The notes below the pieces were generated by a model. The model did not search any database. It was not told where the DNA came from and saw only the letters and a list, made by a program, of their open reading frames with translations. From DASXRA01 sp036502575 (GTDB lineage: Bacteria > Actinomycetota > Actinomycetes > Mycobacteriales > Jatrophihabitantaceae), in NCBI GenBank assembly GCA_036502575.1, contig DASXYL010000008.1, positions 207,059 to 271,058 of the forward strand: 64,000 nucleotides of DNA, written 5' to 3'. Of the stretch, positions 1 to 8,064 are shown in pieces (position 1 is the first letter of the stretch; the number at the start of each line of letters is the position of its first letter). Made by a program: the position numbers and the translations under genes.

Positions 1-452
1 GCGTGCGGAGCCATACCGCGTCGAAGGAACACATGCGTCCACCGCGAGTCCGAACTCGCGACGACGAGGTCCGCGAGCAGGGCCACCAACCAGCCGATAC
101 CGGCGACCCGTCCCCGCACCGCGCTGATGACGGGCGTCTCCAGCTCCCACAGGGTCTTGAACAGTTCCTGGTAGGGGCGCATCGGCAGCCGGTAGGCGAG
201 GGGGGTGTCGGGGCCCTCGCCGGCCGACGCCAGGTCGGCGCCGATGCAGAAGTCAGGCCCGGAACCGCCGAGGACGACACACCGTACGGCGGCGTCCTGA
301 TCGGCCGCGACGAGCGTCTCGGCCAGCTCGGCGCGCATGGTCTCGTCCACCCCGTTGCGTGCGGTCGGACGGTTGAGCCGAATCGAGAGAATCCCGTCGG
401 CCCGCTCCAGCAGCAACGTGCTCGGCCCGCACGCCGCGGTGTGTTCGCTCAT
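1..452 (-). CDS. Crotonase-family (enoyl-CoA hydratase/isomerase) protein, 3' end outside window
   Basis: Crotonase-fold enzyme acting on an acyl-CoA thioester in the cytoplasm. The 150 visible codons show the N-terminal strand LSIRLNRP, the CoA-binding loop FCIGADLASAG and the oxyanion-hole strand TPVISAVRGRVAGIGW. Where hydratases have the first catalytic Glu (GGGCE) this protein reads GIGWL, so simple hydratase chemistry is doubtful. The ATG (450-452) overlaps the TGA of the upstream thiolase as ATGA, so it is the third, translationally coupled gene of the operon starting at 3036. The C-terminal part lies beyond the left edge, so the second catalytic position cannot be judged. Confidence 0.88.
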   Translation of the reverse strand, partial: MSEHTAACGPSTLLLERADGILSIRLNRPTARNGVDETMRAELAETLVAADQDAAVRCVVLGGSGPDFCIGADLASAGEGPDTPLAYRLPMRPYQELFKTLWELETPVISAVRGRVAGIGWLVALLADLVVASSDSRWTHVFLRRGMAPH

Positions 453-1642
453 CGGTCGGTACCCAGGATCGACACGAAGCTCACCATCTCCCCGGGATAG
501 CCGCCGAGGTTGTGGGTGAGCGCCAACGATCGGGATCCGAGCGTGGAGATCCGCCGGTTCTCCGGCGCCTCTCCCCGCAGCTGCAGCCACGCCTCGAACA
601 TCATGCGCAGGCCCGAGGCACCGACCGGGTGCCCGAACGCCTTCAGGCCCCCGTCCGGGTTGACCGGCAGCTCCCCGTCCAGGTCGTACGTGCCGGCCAA
701 CACCTCCTTCCAGGCGGTGCCGCGCTCGGCGAACCCGAGCTCCTCCATCAGGATGATCTCGGTCGGCGTGAAGCAGTCGTGCACCTCCGCCATCGCGATC
801 TCGTCACGCGGCGAGGTCACCCCGGCCTGCGCGTACGCATCGGCGGCGGACTGGCCGACCTCGGGGAATGTCGTGTAGTCGTAGGCCGGGTCGGTGAGAC
901 CGCTCCCGTTGCCGGCAACGAACGACAATGCCTTGATGTACAAGGGCTTGTCGGTGTAACGGTGGGCGTCCTCCGCTCGCACGACGATCGCGGCAGCGGC
1001 CCCGTCGGCCACACCCGCGCAGTCGTACACCGACAGGCCACCGGCCACCGCCGGCATCGCGCACAGCTGCTCGACCGACATCTCCTTGCGGAACTGCGCC
1101 CGCTCGTTGCGCGCTCCGTTGTGGTGATTCTTCGACGCGACCCGGGCCAGTGCGCGACGCATCTCGTCGGTGCTCACTCCGTACTTGTTCGCGTAGGCCG
1201 GGGCGACCATGGAGAACATGGCGGCCGCCGCCAGCGTGCGTTGGGTGCCGTCGCCGGGAATCGGGACCGCGTTGAGCCCCTGGTATCCCCCGTCCTTGAC
1301 CTTCTCGACGCCGAGCGCCATCGCCGTGTCGTACGCCCCGCTCGCCACGGCGTACACCGCTTGCCGCAGCGCCTCCGAGCCGGTGGCGCAGTAGTTCTCC
1401 ACCCGGGTCACGGGCTTGCCGACCAGTTGCAGGGGCCGGGCCAGGGTGATGCCGCTCATGCCGGACTGGGCGGTGCCGAGCCAGTAGGCGTCGACATCGG
1501 CCTTGGTCACGCCGGCCGATCGGAACGTCGCCGTCGCGGCGTCGATGATCAGGTCGTCGACGCCCTTGTCCCAGTGCTCGCCGAAGCGGGTGCATCCCAT
1601 TCCGACGATCGCCACCCGATCCTTGATGCCGTGCGATCCCAT
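449..1642 (-). CDS. Thiolase (SCP-x / lipid-transfer-like acetyl-CoA acetyltransferase)
   Basis: A 397-residue thiolase-fold enzyme of the SCP2/lipid-transfer branch, expected to cleave a 3-ketoacyl-CoA thiolytically. It keeps the nucleophile in NYCATGSEALRQ (about residue 80), the GHPVGASG histidine loop near residue 335 and a HNLGG segment near the C-terminus. Start choice: ATG at 1642 shares its A with the upstream TGA (TGATG); a GTG one codon earlier is also possible. It lies between an HMGS/OB-fold fusion gene and a crotonase gene. Branch members often need an OB-fold partner, and the adjacent cysteine-free fusion is the obvious candidate here (inference). Confidence 0.92.
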   Translation of the reverse strand: MGSHGIKDRVAIVGMGCTRFGEHWDKGVDDLIIDAATATFRSAGVTKADVDAYWLGTAQSGMSGITLARPLQLVGKPVTRVENYCATGSEALRQAVYAVASGAYDTAMALGVEKVKDGGYQGLNAVPIPGDGTQRTLAAAAMFSMVAPAYANKYGVSTDEMRRALARVASKNHHNGARNERAQFRKEMSVEQLCAMPAVAGGLSVYDCAGVADGAAAAIVVRAEDAHRYTDKPLYIKALSFVAGNGSGLTDPAYDYTTFPEVGQSAADAYAQAGVTSPRDEIAMAEVHDCFTPTEIILMEELGFAERGTAWKEVLAGTYDLDGELPVNPDGGLKAFGHPVGASGLRMMFEAWLQLRGEAPENRRISTLGSRSLALTHNLGGYPGEMVSFVSILGTDR

Positions 1643-3036
1643 CACGCCTCACCTCGCGGTGCCGCCACCCGATAGGGGCGGGCCTTCCAGAAGTAGTTGT
1701 GGATGCCGTCGGCGCTGAACAGCCGGCGGAAGGTCATCTCGACCCGGCCTCCGATCGTCACCTCGTCCACGTCGGCGTCGGTCAGCTCGACCGGGAGGCG
1801 TCCACCGCCGTCGAAGTCGACGACGGCGAAGATCACCGGTGGGCTCGGCGAGTACGAGAGCCGGTCCACGGTGAACGTCACGATCGTGCCGAGGACGTCG
1901 GCCATCGGGGTCCGGGCGTCATCGGTCGGCGACGGCGGCAGATGCGGATCGTGCTCCTGGCCGCCCGCGGCGAACGCGAACTTCCAGTCGGCGTTGCGGT
2001 GCGCGGCCGGCGAGGAGACCCGGGCCGGTTCGGGTCGGCGCGGTGGCTCGACCGGCAACAGGCCTCGCCAGGCCAGGTAGCGCCCATAGGAAAGGGGTGC
2101 GGCCAGGTTCAGCTGGTCTGCTATCGGGCGCTTGGGCCGATACCCGGGCAGCGCATCGGTGGTACGCAGAACGACGGCGTCGGCACCGTCGGCGAGTGAG
2201 AGCAGCAGCACGTATTGATTCGGCCGGGCCGCCTCGAGTGCGGTGGTCAGCAGAAGAGCCGGCTGCGCGGCCCCGGGGTTGCCGACCTTGGCCGTGAGCC
2301 GGTCGACGATGCGCTCGGCGGGTACCCCGGACTTTCGGGCGACGGCCGCCGCGGCCCGATCGCTCAGACCTGCGACGACCAGGTGATCGACGTCCGCGGC
2401 GCTGATTCCGGCCGCGTCCAGGCCCAGCTTGATCGCCTCGAGGCCGATCGCGGTGTAGCGAGCCTCGCCGAAGCGCTCCTCCCAGACCTTGGACGCCGGA
2501 GCGCCCGGCGTCCGCCAGCGATCGAGGAACTCCTCGGTGATCGCCTCCCACGCCACGATCTCGGCCAGAACTGGGGCCTGGGTGTCGTCGCCCACGACCA
2601 GCGCCGCGGCCACATCGCCACCGGTCGCCTCCTCCGGACCCCCGGGCAGACCGACCCGCACGTCCGACGCGACAACCACCGCACTGCCGCTACTGGCGAA
2701 CCCGGCCCGTAGTGCGCCGAGGGCCGAACGCACCGAGCCGAGCGCGTCGTAGGCCGGGACGCTGCGGTCCAGGCGGAGCGCAGCGTGCAGGGCGGAGGCG
2801 TTGGTCCGGTCGAGATACGCGGGATCGGCGGTAGCGAACCAGAGCGCGTCGGGCTGGACCGCCCGCCCGCTCAGCGCCGCCCGGGCCGCCTCGACGCCCA
2901 TGGTCGTGGTGTCCTCGTCGTAGGACGCCGCCGCTCGTGTGCCGCTGCCACCCCCCGAACCGGCGACCGCCGCGATCGATGACCGGTCGAGCCGGTGGTG
3001 CGGGATGTGTACACCCCACCCGATGATTCCTCGCAT
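1642..3036 (-). CDS. HMG-CoA-synthase-like domain fused to a C-terminal OB-fold (DUF35-like), no cysteine
   Basis: 464 residues. Residues about 1-330 follow the HMG-CoA synthase/KAS III fold: MRGIIGWGVHIPHHRL at the start, a first half ending near VVVASDVRVG, and a second half with VDHLVVAGLSD and PNQYVLLLSLADGADAVVL. Residues about 340-460 form an OB-fold (VLGTIVTFTVDRLSY, PVIFAVVDFDGGG, VEMTFRRLFSADG). The whole protein contains no Cys, so both the KAS/HMGS nucleophile (region YDALGSVRSALGAL) and the zinc-ribbon cysteines of DUF35 proteins are missing. In archaea a DUF35 protein bridges thiolase and HMG-CoA synthase; this may be a non-catalytic scaffold or substrate channel for the coupled thiolase. 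First gene of its operon. Confidence 0.85.
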   Translation of the reverse strand: MRGIIGWGVHIPHHRLDRSSIAAVAGSGGGSGTRAAASYDEDTTTMGVEAARAALSGRAVQPDALWFATADPAYLDRTNASALHAALRLDRSVPAYDALGSVRSALGALRAGFASSGSAVVVASDVRVGLPGGPEEATGGDVAAALVVGDDTQAPVLAEIVAWEAITEEFLDRWRTPGAPASKVWEERFGEARYTAIGLEAIKLGLDAAGISAADVDHLVVAGLSDRAAAAVARKSGVPAERIVDRLTAKVGNPGAAQPALLLTTALEAARPNQYVLLLSLADGADAVVLRTTDALPGYRPKRPIADQLNLAAPLSYGRYLAWRGLLPVEPPRRPEPARVSSPAAHRNADWKFAFAAGGQEHDPHLPPSPTDDARTPMADVLGTIVTFTVDRLSYSPSPPVIFAVVDFDGGGRLPVELTDADVDEVTIGGRVEMTFRRLFSADGIHNYFWKARPYRVAAPRGEA

Positions 3037-3183
3037 CGACTCTCACTTCTCGCTGCCGGACCAGCCCCGGAGGGACGACCTCGCCGAGTGACGTTGGCGC
3101 AAGTTTATACATTACACGATCCGCACGCGGATCCCTTGAGCTCGACGGATGGGCGCAAGCCACGGTGATCAGGAGGGGAGGGA
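3037..3183 (-). promoter_or_regulatory. 147-bp intergenic region, likely promoter of the HMGS/OB-thiolase-crotonase operon
   Basis: The gap between two minus-strand genes holds a sharply AT-rich core (about 3101-3117). On the minus strand it reads GTGTAATGTATAAACTTG, with TATAAA or TAATGT as -10 candidates. No convincing -35 was found. A promoter is inferred from position and composition only. Confidence 0.4.
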
Positions 3184-4044
3184 TCACACGTGGAATGCGT
3201 GGAACTTGAGGTAGCTGCCGGCGTCCACGCGCAACTGGATGCCGGTGACGTAGCGCGCTTCCTCGGACGCGAGGTACACGACCGCGTTGCTGATGTCCAC
3301 CGGCTCGACGTAGGGCAGCGGCATCGCCTGCTGCGAGTGAAACGCCAACTCGGCCTCCTCGCGGGTCGGCTGCTCGAGGTCCGGGCGGAAGACCCGGTAC
3401 ATCGCGTCGTTGTGGAGCATGTCGGTGTTCACGTTCGTCGGGTGCACGGCGTTGGCCCGGATCCGACGAGGGGCCAGCGCCCGGGCGAGCTCGTGGATGT
3501 AGTCGGACAGCGCCCGCTTGGCGTAGCCGTACCCCGTGCCGCCGGGGTCCTGGCCGGGCGACGCGACGACATCGTTCGGCATGAACGCCGCCACCGATCC
3601 GGTCGCGATGATCGAGGCACCCTCGCCGAGGTGCGGCAGGGCCGCATGGATCGCGTTGATGGCGCCGCCGAGGTTAGTGTCGATCACGTCGGCCCAGGCC
3701 TCCATGGGCGGTTCGCCGGTGATCGGAGCGATTCCGGCTTGGGCCACGACGATGTCGAGCGATCCCAGCTCGCGGATGCCGTCGGCCACCGCCGCGCGAA
3801 GCTCGCCGCGCTCGCGCACGTCGGCCTCGATCGCGACGATCCGCCGGTCGTGTTCCTCGACTAGCCGGGCGGTCTCCTTGAGGTCGTCCGGGCTGGCCAT
3901 CGGGTACTTCGCACTCGCGATGTCCCGGCAGAGGTCGACCGCGATGATGTCGGCCCCCTCCTCGGCCAGGCGCAGGGCGTGGCTGCGCCCCTGGCCTCGC
4001 GCCGCACCCGTGACGAACGCGATCTTGCCCTCTACACGTCCCAT
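3184..4044 (-). CDS. Mycofactocin-coupled SDR family oxidoreductase
   Basis: A 286-residue short-chain dehydrogenase. The glycine motif TGAARGQGRSHA, the insert DLCRDIASAKYPMASPDDL and the following ETARLVEEHDRRIVA are hallmarks of the mycofactocin-associated SDR family, whose NAD cofactor is held and recycled through mycofactocin. The catalytic set is Ser in ATGSVAA and YGYAK (Tyr/Lys). It should oxidise an alcohol or reduce a ketone in the cytoplasm. It is the last gene of the amidohydrolase-P450-ALDH-SDR operon. A GGAGAGG site lies 8 nt before the ATG, directly after a perfect 11-bp hairpin (4063-4088). No mycofactocin biosynthesis genes are in the window. Confidence 0.93.
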   Translation of the reverse strand: MGRVEGKIAFVTGAARGQGRSHALRLAEEGADIIAVDLCRDIASAKYPMASPDDLKETARLVEEHDRRIVAIEADVRERGELRAAVADGIRELGSLDIVVAQAGIAPITGEPPMEAWADVIDTNLGGAINAIHAALPHLGEGASIIATGSVAAFMPNDVVASPGQDPGGTGYGYAKRALSDYIHELARALAPRRIRANAVHPTNVNTDMLHNDAMYRVFRPDLEQPTREEAELAFHSQQAMPLPYVEPVDISNAVVYLASEEARYVTGIQLRVDAGSYLKFHAFHV

Positions 4045-4062
4045 GTCGGTTCCTCTCCGGAG

Positions 4063-4088
4063 CTAGTGGTCTGTCTGCAGACCACTAG
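4063..4088 (-). promoter_or_regulatory. Perfect 11-bp inverted repeat with 4-nt loop between ALDH and SDR
   Basis: CTAGTGGTCTG (4063-4073) and CAGACCACTAG (4078-4088) are exact complements around TCTG. The left end of the structure on the mRNA contains the ALDH stop codon, and the other end stops just before the SDR ribosome site (GGAGAGG). It could be an intra-operon attenuator or processing site, or a 26-bp operator. There is no U-tract. Confidence 0.6.
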
Positions 4089-5539
4089 GCGCCCGCCGGG
4101 CGCGCGATCGTCTTGACCTCGAGGAAGTCCTCGAGACCCTCGGTCCCCCACTCGCGGCCCAGGCCGCTTTGCTTGTAGCCGCCGAACGGTGACCCCGGGT
4201 CGAACCACTGCCCGCCGTTCACCCCGACCGTGCCGGTGCGCATCCGTCGAGCCAGGTCCATCGCCCGCTCGACGTCGGCGCTGAAGACCGCGCCGGACAG
4301 TCCGTAAATGGTGCTGTCGGCCAGGTGCAGCGCGTCCTCGTCGTCGTCGAAGGTCTGGACGACGAGGACCGGCCCGAAGATCTCCTCCTGCACCACCGAC
4401 GCGTCGCGCGGGACATCGGTGATGAGAGTCGGCTCCACGAAGTAGCCCTTCTCGAACCGCTCGGGGCGACCTCCGCCGAGCACCAACCGCCCGTCCCGCG
4501 CACCCTGCTCGACGTATCGCAGCACGCTGTCGCGCTGCCGGGCGTTGATCACCGGGCCCATCAGGTTGGCCGGGTCCTGCGGGTCGCCCCACGGGATCCG
4601 CTCCATCGTCGCCTGGGCGATCGCGACGGCCTCGTCCTGCCGCGATCGGGGTACGAGCAGGCGGGTGGTCAACGCACACCCTTGTCCAGCATGGCTGCAG
4701 ACCGCGCCGGCGACGCCCTGGATGACGGCGGCGAAGTCGGCGTCGTCCAGCAGCACCGCCGCAGACTTGCCGCCCAGCTCGAGCGTGACCCGCTTGATCG
4801 TGGCCGCCGCGGCCGCCATGATCCGACGCCCGGTCGCGGTCGAACCGGTGAACGTCACGGCGTCGACGTCGGGATGGGTGACGAGCCGCTCGGCCACCGC
4901 GGTGTCAGCCGTCGTCACGACGTTCAGCACCCCGGGCGGGATCTCGGTCTCCTCGGCGGCGATGCGGCCGATCTCCGTGGCGTTCCACGGCGTGTCCGGC
5001 GCCGGCTTGAGGACAACGGTGCAACCGGCTGCCAACGCCGCCGACACCTTGGCGATGTTCAGGTAGAACGGGTAGTTCCACGGCGTGATCGCCGTGACGA
5101 CACCGGCCGCCTCCCGGCGCACGACCCGCTGATGCGTCCGGCCCATCGACACGATGTCGGGCCGGGCCTGTTCGAACTCGTACCCGTCGAGGAGTTCGAC
5201 GTAGTGACTGATGTACTCCACCGCGCCGTCGAGTTGGGTGGCCCGGGTCAACATCACCGGACTGCCGCCCTCCGCGACGATCGTGCCGCGCAGGGTCTCG
5301 AGGTTCTTGCGGAGCGCCGCCTGCAGTTGGGCGAGACACTCCCGCCGGAACGCGGCGTCGGTCGACCAACCAGTCGTGTCGAACGCGCGGCGAGCGGCCG
5401 CAACCGCCCGATCGGCGTCGGCGATGGTGGCGTCGGGCGCGGTGCCGAGGACGTCCTCCGTCGCCGGGTTGACGTTGTCGAACGTGCCGGATCCGGTCGC
5501 GGCAACGAGCTCGCCGTCGATCAACATGCCGTGTGTCAT
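4085..5539 (-). CDS. NAD(P)-dependent aldehyde dehydrogenase
   Basis: 484 residues, the usual length for the ALDH superfamily. It oxidises an aldehyde to the acid in the cytoplasm. Visible motifs: TAITPWNYPFYLN near the cofactor site, FTGSTATG, ELGGKSAAVLLDDAD with the general-base Glu, GQGCALTTRLLVP with the catalytic Cys, and EEIFGPVLVVQTFDDD. ATG at 5539 is preferred because AAGGGAG lies 6 nt upstream; an in-frame start seven codons earlier is weaker. The gene follows the P450 by 14 bp, so it probably oxidises an aldehyde made downstream of the P450 or SDR step. Confidence 0.95.
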   Translation of the reverse strand: MTHGMLIDGELVAATGSGTFDNVNPATEDVLGTAPDATIADADRAVAAARRAFDTTGWSTDAAFRRECLAQLQAALRKNLETLRGTIVAEGGSPVMLTRATQLDGAVEYISHYVELLDGYEFEQARPDIVSMGRTHQRVVRREAAGVVTAITPWNYPFYLNIAKVSAALAAGCTVVLKPAPDTPWNATEIGRIAAEETEIPPGVLNVVTTADTAVAERLVTHPDVDAVTFTGSTATGRRIMAAAAATIKRVTLELGGKSAAVLLDDADFAAVIQGVAGAVCSHAGQGCALTTRLLVPRSRQDEAVAIAQATMERIPWGDPQDPANLMGPVINARQRDSVLRYVEQGARDGRLVLGGGRPERFEKGYFVEPTLITDVPRDASVVQEEIFGPVLVVQTFDDDEDALHLADSTIYGLSGAVFSADVERAMDLARRMRTGTVGVNGGQWFDPGSPFGGYKQSGLGREWGTEGLEDFLEVKTIARPAGA

Positions 5540-5553
5540 TCGAGGCTCCCTTA

Positions 5554-6798
5554 TCAGCATTGGTCAGAGCGCCGGCCGGGCCTGAACCGGATGGGCAGGC
5601 GCCGCGGGGCATAGACCGCGCCGGCGTCGTCGAACCGCACCGGTTCGTCGTCGATCATCGTGAAGTCCGGCAGCCGCTCGAGGATCTCGGCGATCATGAC
5701 TCGGAACATCGCCCGGGCCAGGTTCGAGCCGAGGCAGCGGTGCTGGCCGACTCCGAAGGCCAGGTGCCGGTTGGGCTGGCGCTCGAGGTCGATCTCGGCC
5801 GGGGCCGGGAACGCGGCCGGATCGCGGTTGGCCGAGGCCCACAGCAGGAGAACTCGCTCGCCCTCCTTGAGCTGCTGCCCGTGGAACTCCGCGTCCCGGC
5901 TGACTACGCGGGCGAGGCCCTGGGTCGGCGTGCTGTGCCGGAGGAACTCCTCGGTGGCCGACCGAATGAGCTCGGGTCGCTCGATGAGCTGTCGTTTGAG
6001 ACCCGGATCGCGCGACATCTCGACGAGCGTGTTGCCGGTGAGCCCCGAGGTGGTGTCCATCCCGCCGAACAGCAGCAGCAGGATGTAGCCGAACTTCTCC
6101 TCGTTCGTCAGCGGCCGGCCGGCCGCCGTGCCGGTCAGAATCGCGCCGACCAAATCATCGGGCGCAGTGCCCACCTGGGCCCGGCGCGCCATCTCGCGAC
6201 CGATCTCCTGCTGCACGGCACCGCCCGCGGTGACACGGTCCATGCCGACCTCGTCGCCGTGGATCAGGCTGTGGATGATCGTGACCCATTCCGGCCAACG
6301 GGTCTCGTCGAAGTTGAGGAGTCGCAGAATCACCCGGGCCGGCAACGGTGTGGTCAACTCCCCCACGATGTCGGCCGTGCCCCGCTCGACGAACGCGTCG
6401 ATCAGTTCGGTGGCGATCGCCCGGATCTCCGGTTCGAGTTGGTCTGCGGCGGCGGGCGAGAGGAACTTCACCGTCAGGCGACGCATCTCGGCGGTCAGCG
6501 GCGGGTCGGTGTGGATCGGGGGCAGGACCTGCGTGAGCGCCGCCTCGACGTCCACCCGGGCCGGATCGGGAATGCCGGCGCCCAGGGACGAGATGAACAG
6601 GTCGTCGTCGCGGGTGGCCTCGAACGTCGACTCGTAGTCGGTGAGCAGCCAGTGGCCGCCGTTGGCGGTCGACCACGCGACGGGGCACCGCGACCGGAGC
6701 TCGTCGTAGATCTCGTAGTTGTGCTGGCCGAACTCGGAGCGGTGAATGTTCAGGTCGGTCTCCGGCCGCCGGCCGGTCGTCGTCTCCACCTCGGTCAT
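5554..6798 (-). CDS. Cytochrome P450
   Basis: A soluble bacterial class P450 monooxygenase of 414 residues. Seen are the I-helix LLLLFGGMDTTSG (oxygen-activating D-T-T), the ExxR motif in ATEEFLRHSTP, the HLAFGVGQHRCLGSNLAR haem loop with the Cys ligand, and a C-terminal RRLPIRFRP. It needs external electron donors; no ferredoxin or reductase gene is adjacent. ATG at 6798 overlaps the TGA of the upstream amidohydrolase (ATGA). The open frame runs further upstream, but that part is out of frame with, and antisense to nothing but, the amidohydrolase coding frame and is not part of the P450. Likely role: hydroxylation of the pathway substrate. Confidence 0.96.
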   Translation of the reverse strand: MTEVETTTGRRPETDLNIHRSEFGQHNYEIYDELRSRCPVAWSTANGGHWLLTDYESTFEATRDDDLFISSLGAGIPDPARVDVEAALTQVLPPIHTDPPLTAEMRRLTVKFLSPAAADQLEPEIRAIATELIDAFVERGTADIVGELTTPLPARVILRLLNFDETRWPEWVTIIHSLIHGDEVGMDRVTAGGAVQQEIGREMARRAQVGTAPDDLVGAILTGTAAGRPLTNEEKFGYILLLLFGGMDTTSGLTGNTLVEMSRDPGLKRQLIERPELIRSATEEFLRHSTPTQGLARVVSRDAEFHGQQLKEGERVLLLWASANRDPAAFPAPAEIDLERQPNRHLAFGVGQHRCLGSNLARAMFRVMIAEILERLPDFTMIDDEPVRFDDAGAVYAPRRLPIRFRPGRRSDQC

Positions 6799-7934
6799 GC
6801 GGTCGGAGTACGCGGGAACCGGTACAGCCTCCGGGCGTTCAGCTCGACAATCTTGCGCGCCTCGTCGTCCGGAACGTTGACGAGCGACTCGGCGAGCAGC
6901 TTGCGCGTATGGGGCCAATTGCAGTCCGAGTGGGGGTAGTCGCTCTCGAACATGATGTTGTCGACGCCGATCCGGTGCCGCGCCTCGATGCCGCTGTCGT
7001 CGAACACGAAGCACCCGTAGATGTGGTCGCGGAACAGCTCCGAGGGAACCTGCTCGGCGTTGACGTTGCACCAGTACTTGTGTCGGCCCCACGAGTAGTC
7101 GGTGCGCTCGAGCAGGTACGGCATCCAGCCGATCCCGCCTTCGGACAGCGCGAACTTGAGGTTCGGGAACTTGTAGAACACGGGCGACATCAGCAGGTCG
7201 ACGGTCGCCATCATCGAGTTGAGCCCGAACAGCGCGATGCCGATGAACATGTCGCCGTCGGGGGCGAGGCCCGGAGGCATGCCGCCCGAACCGAAGTGCA
7301 CCGACAGCGGCAGCCCCGCCTCCTCGCAGGCGCGCAGCAGCGGATCCCAGTGATCGGTGTGGTACGAGGGCAGGCCCACCCGGTGCGGCGCTTCGAGGAA
7401 CGAGACCGAACGCGCGCCCTTCGCCGCGGTGCGCTCGACCTCGGCGACCGATGCCTCGACGTCCCAGAACGGCACCATCACCAACGGGATCTGCCGATCG
7501 GGCGCATAAGCGCACCACTCGTCGAGGATGAAGTCGTTGTACGCCCGCACGCACTGGACGGCGAGGTCCTTGTCCTTGGCCGCGTAGAACGTGCTGCCCG
7601 CGAAGCCGCCGAAGTTCGGAAAGCACAGCTGGGCCCACACGCCCTCGATGTCCATGTCCTTGATTCGCGCCGCGATGTCGAAGCAGCCGGGCAGCATGTC
7701 GCTGTAGCTGCGCGGGTCCAACCCGAACTCGCGGGGATGCTTCCCGGCCACGGCGTTGAGGGCGAAGTTGCCCGACTGCTTGCCCTCGTAGATCCAGGTG
7801 TCGTTGCCGTCGGGCAGCTTCTCGATCCGGGGCGCCTCGTCGACGTACTTCGACGGGAGCCGATCGAGCCACACTCGCGGGTGCTCGATCACGTGGTCAT
7901 CGACAGAAATGATCTGGGCGTCGGGCGGGAGCAT
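6795..7934 (-). CDS. ACMSD-like amidohydrolase-family TIM-barrel protein
   Basis: 379 residues, amidohydrolase 2 family (ACMSD/gamma-resorcylate decarboxylase type), which decarboxylates or hydrolyses C-C or C-N bonds with a divalent metal. Candidate metal ligands: IISVDDHVIEHP near the N-terminus, SVHFGSGG in mid-barrel and the C-terminal FESDYPHSDCNWPH Asp. ATG at 7934 follows CCGGAGGGTAAGCCG. It is the first gene of the operon with P450, ALDH and SDR. A TGAAC-N4-GTTCA palindrome (7966-7979) lies 31 nt upstream. Two paralogues occur at 11083 and 26229. Substrate unknown. Confidence 0.9.
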   Translation of the reverse strand: MLPPDAQIISVDDHVIEHPRVWLDRLPSKYVDEAPRIEKLPDGNDTWIYEGKQSGNFALNAVAGKHPREFGLDPRSYSDMLPGCFDIAARIKDMDIEGVWAQLCFPNFGGFAGSTFYAAKDKDLAVQCVRAYNDFILDEWCAYAPDRQIPLVMVPFWDVEASVAEVERTAAKGARSVSFLEAPHRVGLPSYHTDHWDPLLRACEEAGLPLSVHFGSGGMPPGLAPDGDMFIGIALFGLNSMMATVDLLMSPVFYKFPNLKFALSEGGIGWMPYLLERTDYSWGRHKYWCNVNAEQVPSELFRDHIYGCFVFDDSGIEARHRIGVDNIMFESDYPHSDCNWPHTRKLLAESLVNVPDDEARKIVELNARRLYRFPRTPTA

Positions 7935-7965
7935 CGGCTTACCCTCCGGGAGCGTTTGAACAGTT

Positions 7966-7979
7966 TGAACGGACGTTCA
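7966..7979. promoter_or_regulatory. TGAAC-N4-GTTCA operator upstream of the amidohydrolase-P450 operon
   Basis: TGAACGGACGTTCA, exact 5-bp arms. A further direct TTGAAC half-site lies just before it (7956-7961). The same spacing occurs at 9369-9382 and 10317-10330, all around the TetR gene at 9400-10161, which is therefore the likely binder. Confidence 0.6.
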
Positions 7980-8064
7980 TACGACCGTAACTTTATTCAC
8001 GAGGGTGGTCAACGTCTCACCGGTCGGGGCGGAGAATTGGTCCTGGTTTCGCCGGGTCGGATCC

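Noticed and set aside
5554..7872. Possible 772-residue fusion upstream of the P450
   Set aside because: The extra N-terminal part is only the amidohydrolase gene read in a wrong frame; P450 has its own ATG in an ATGA overlap.
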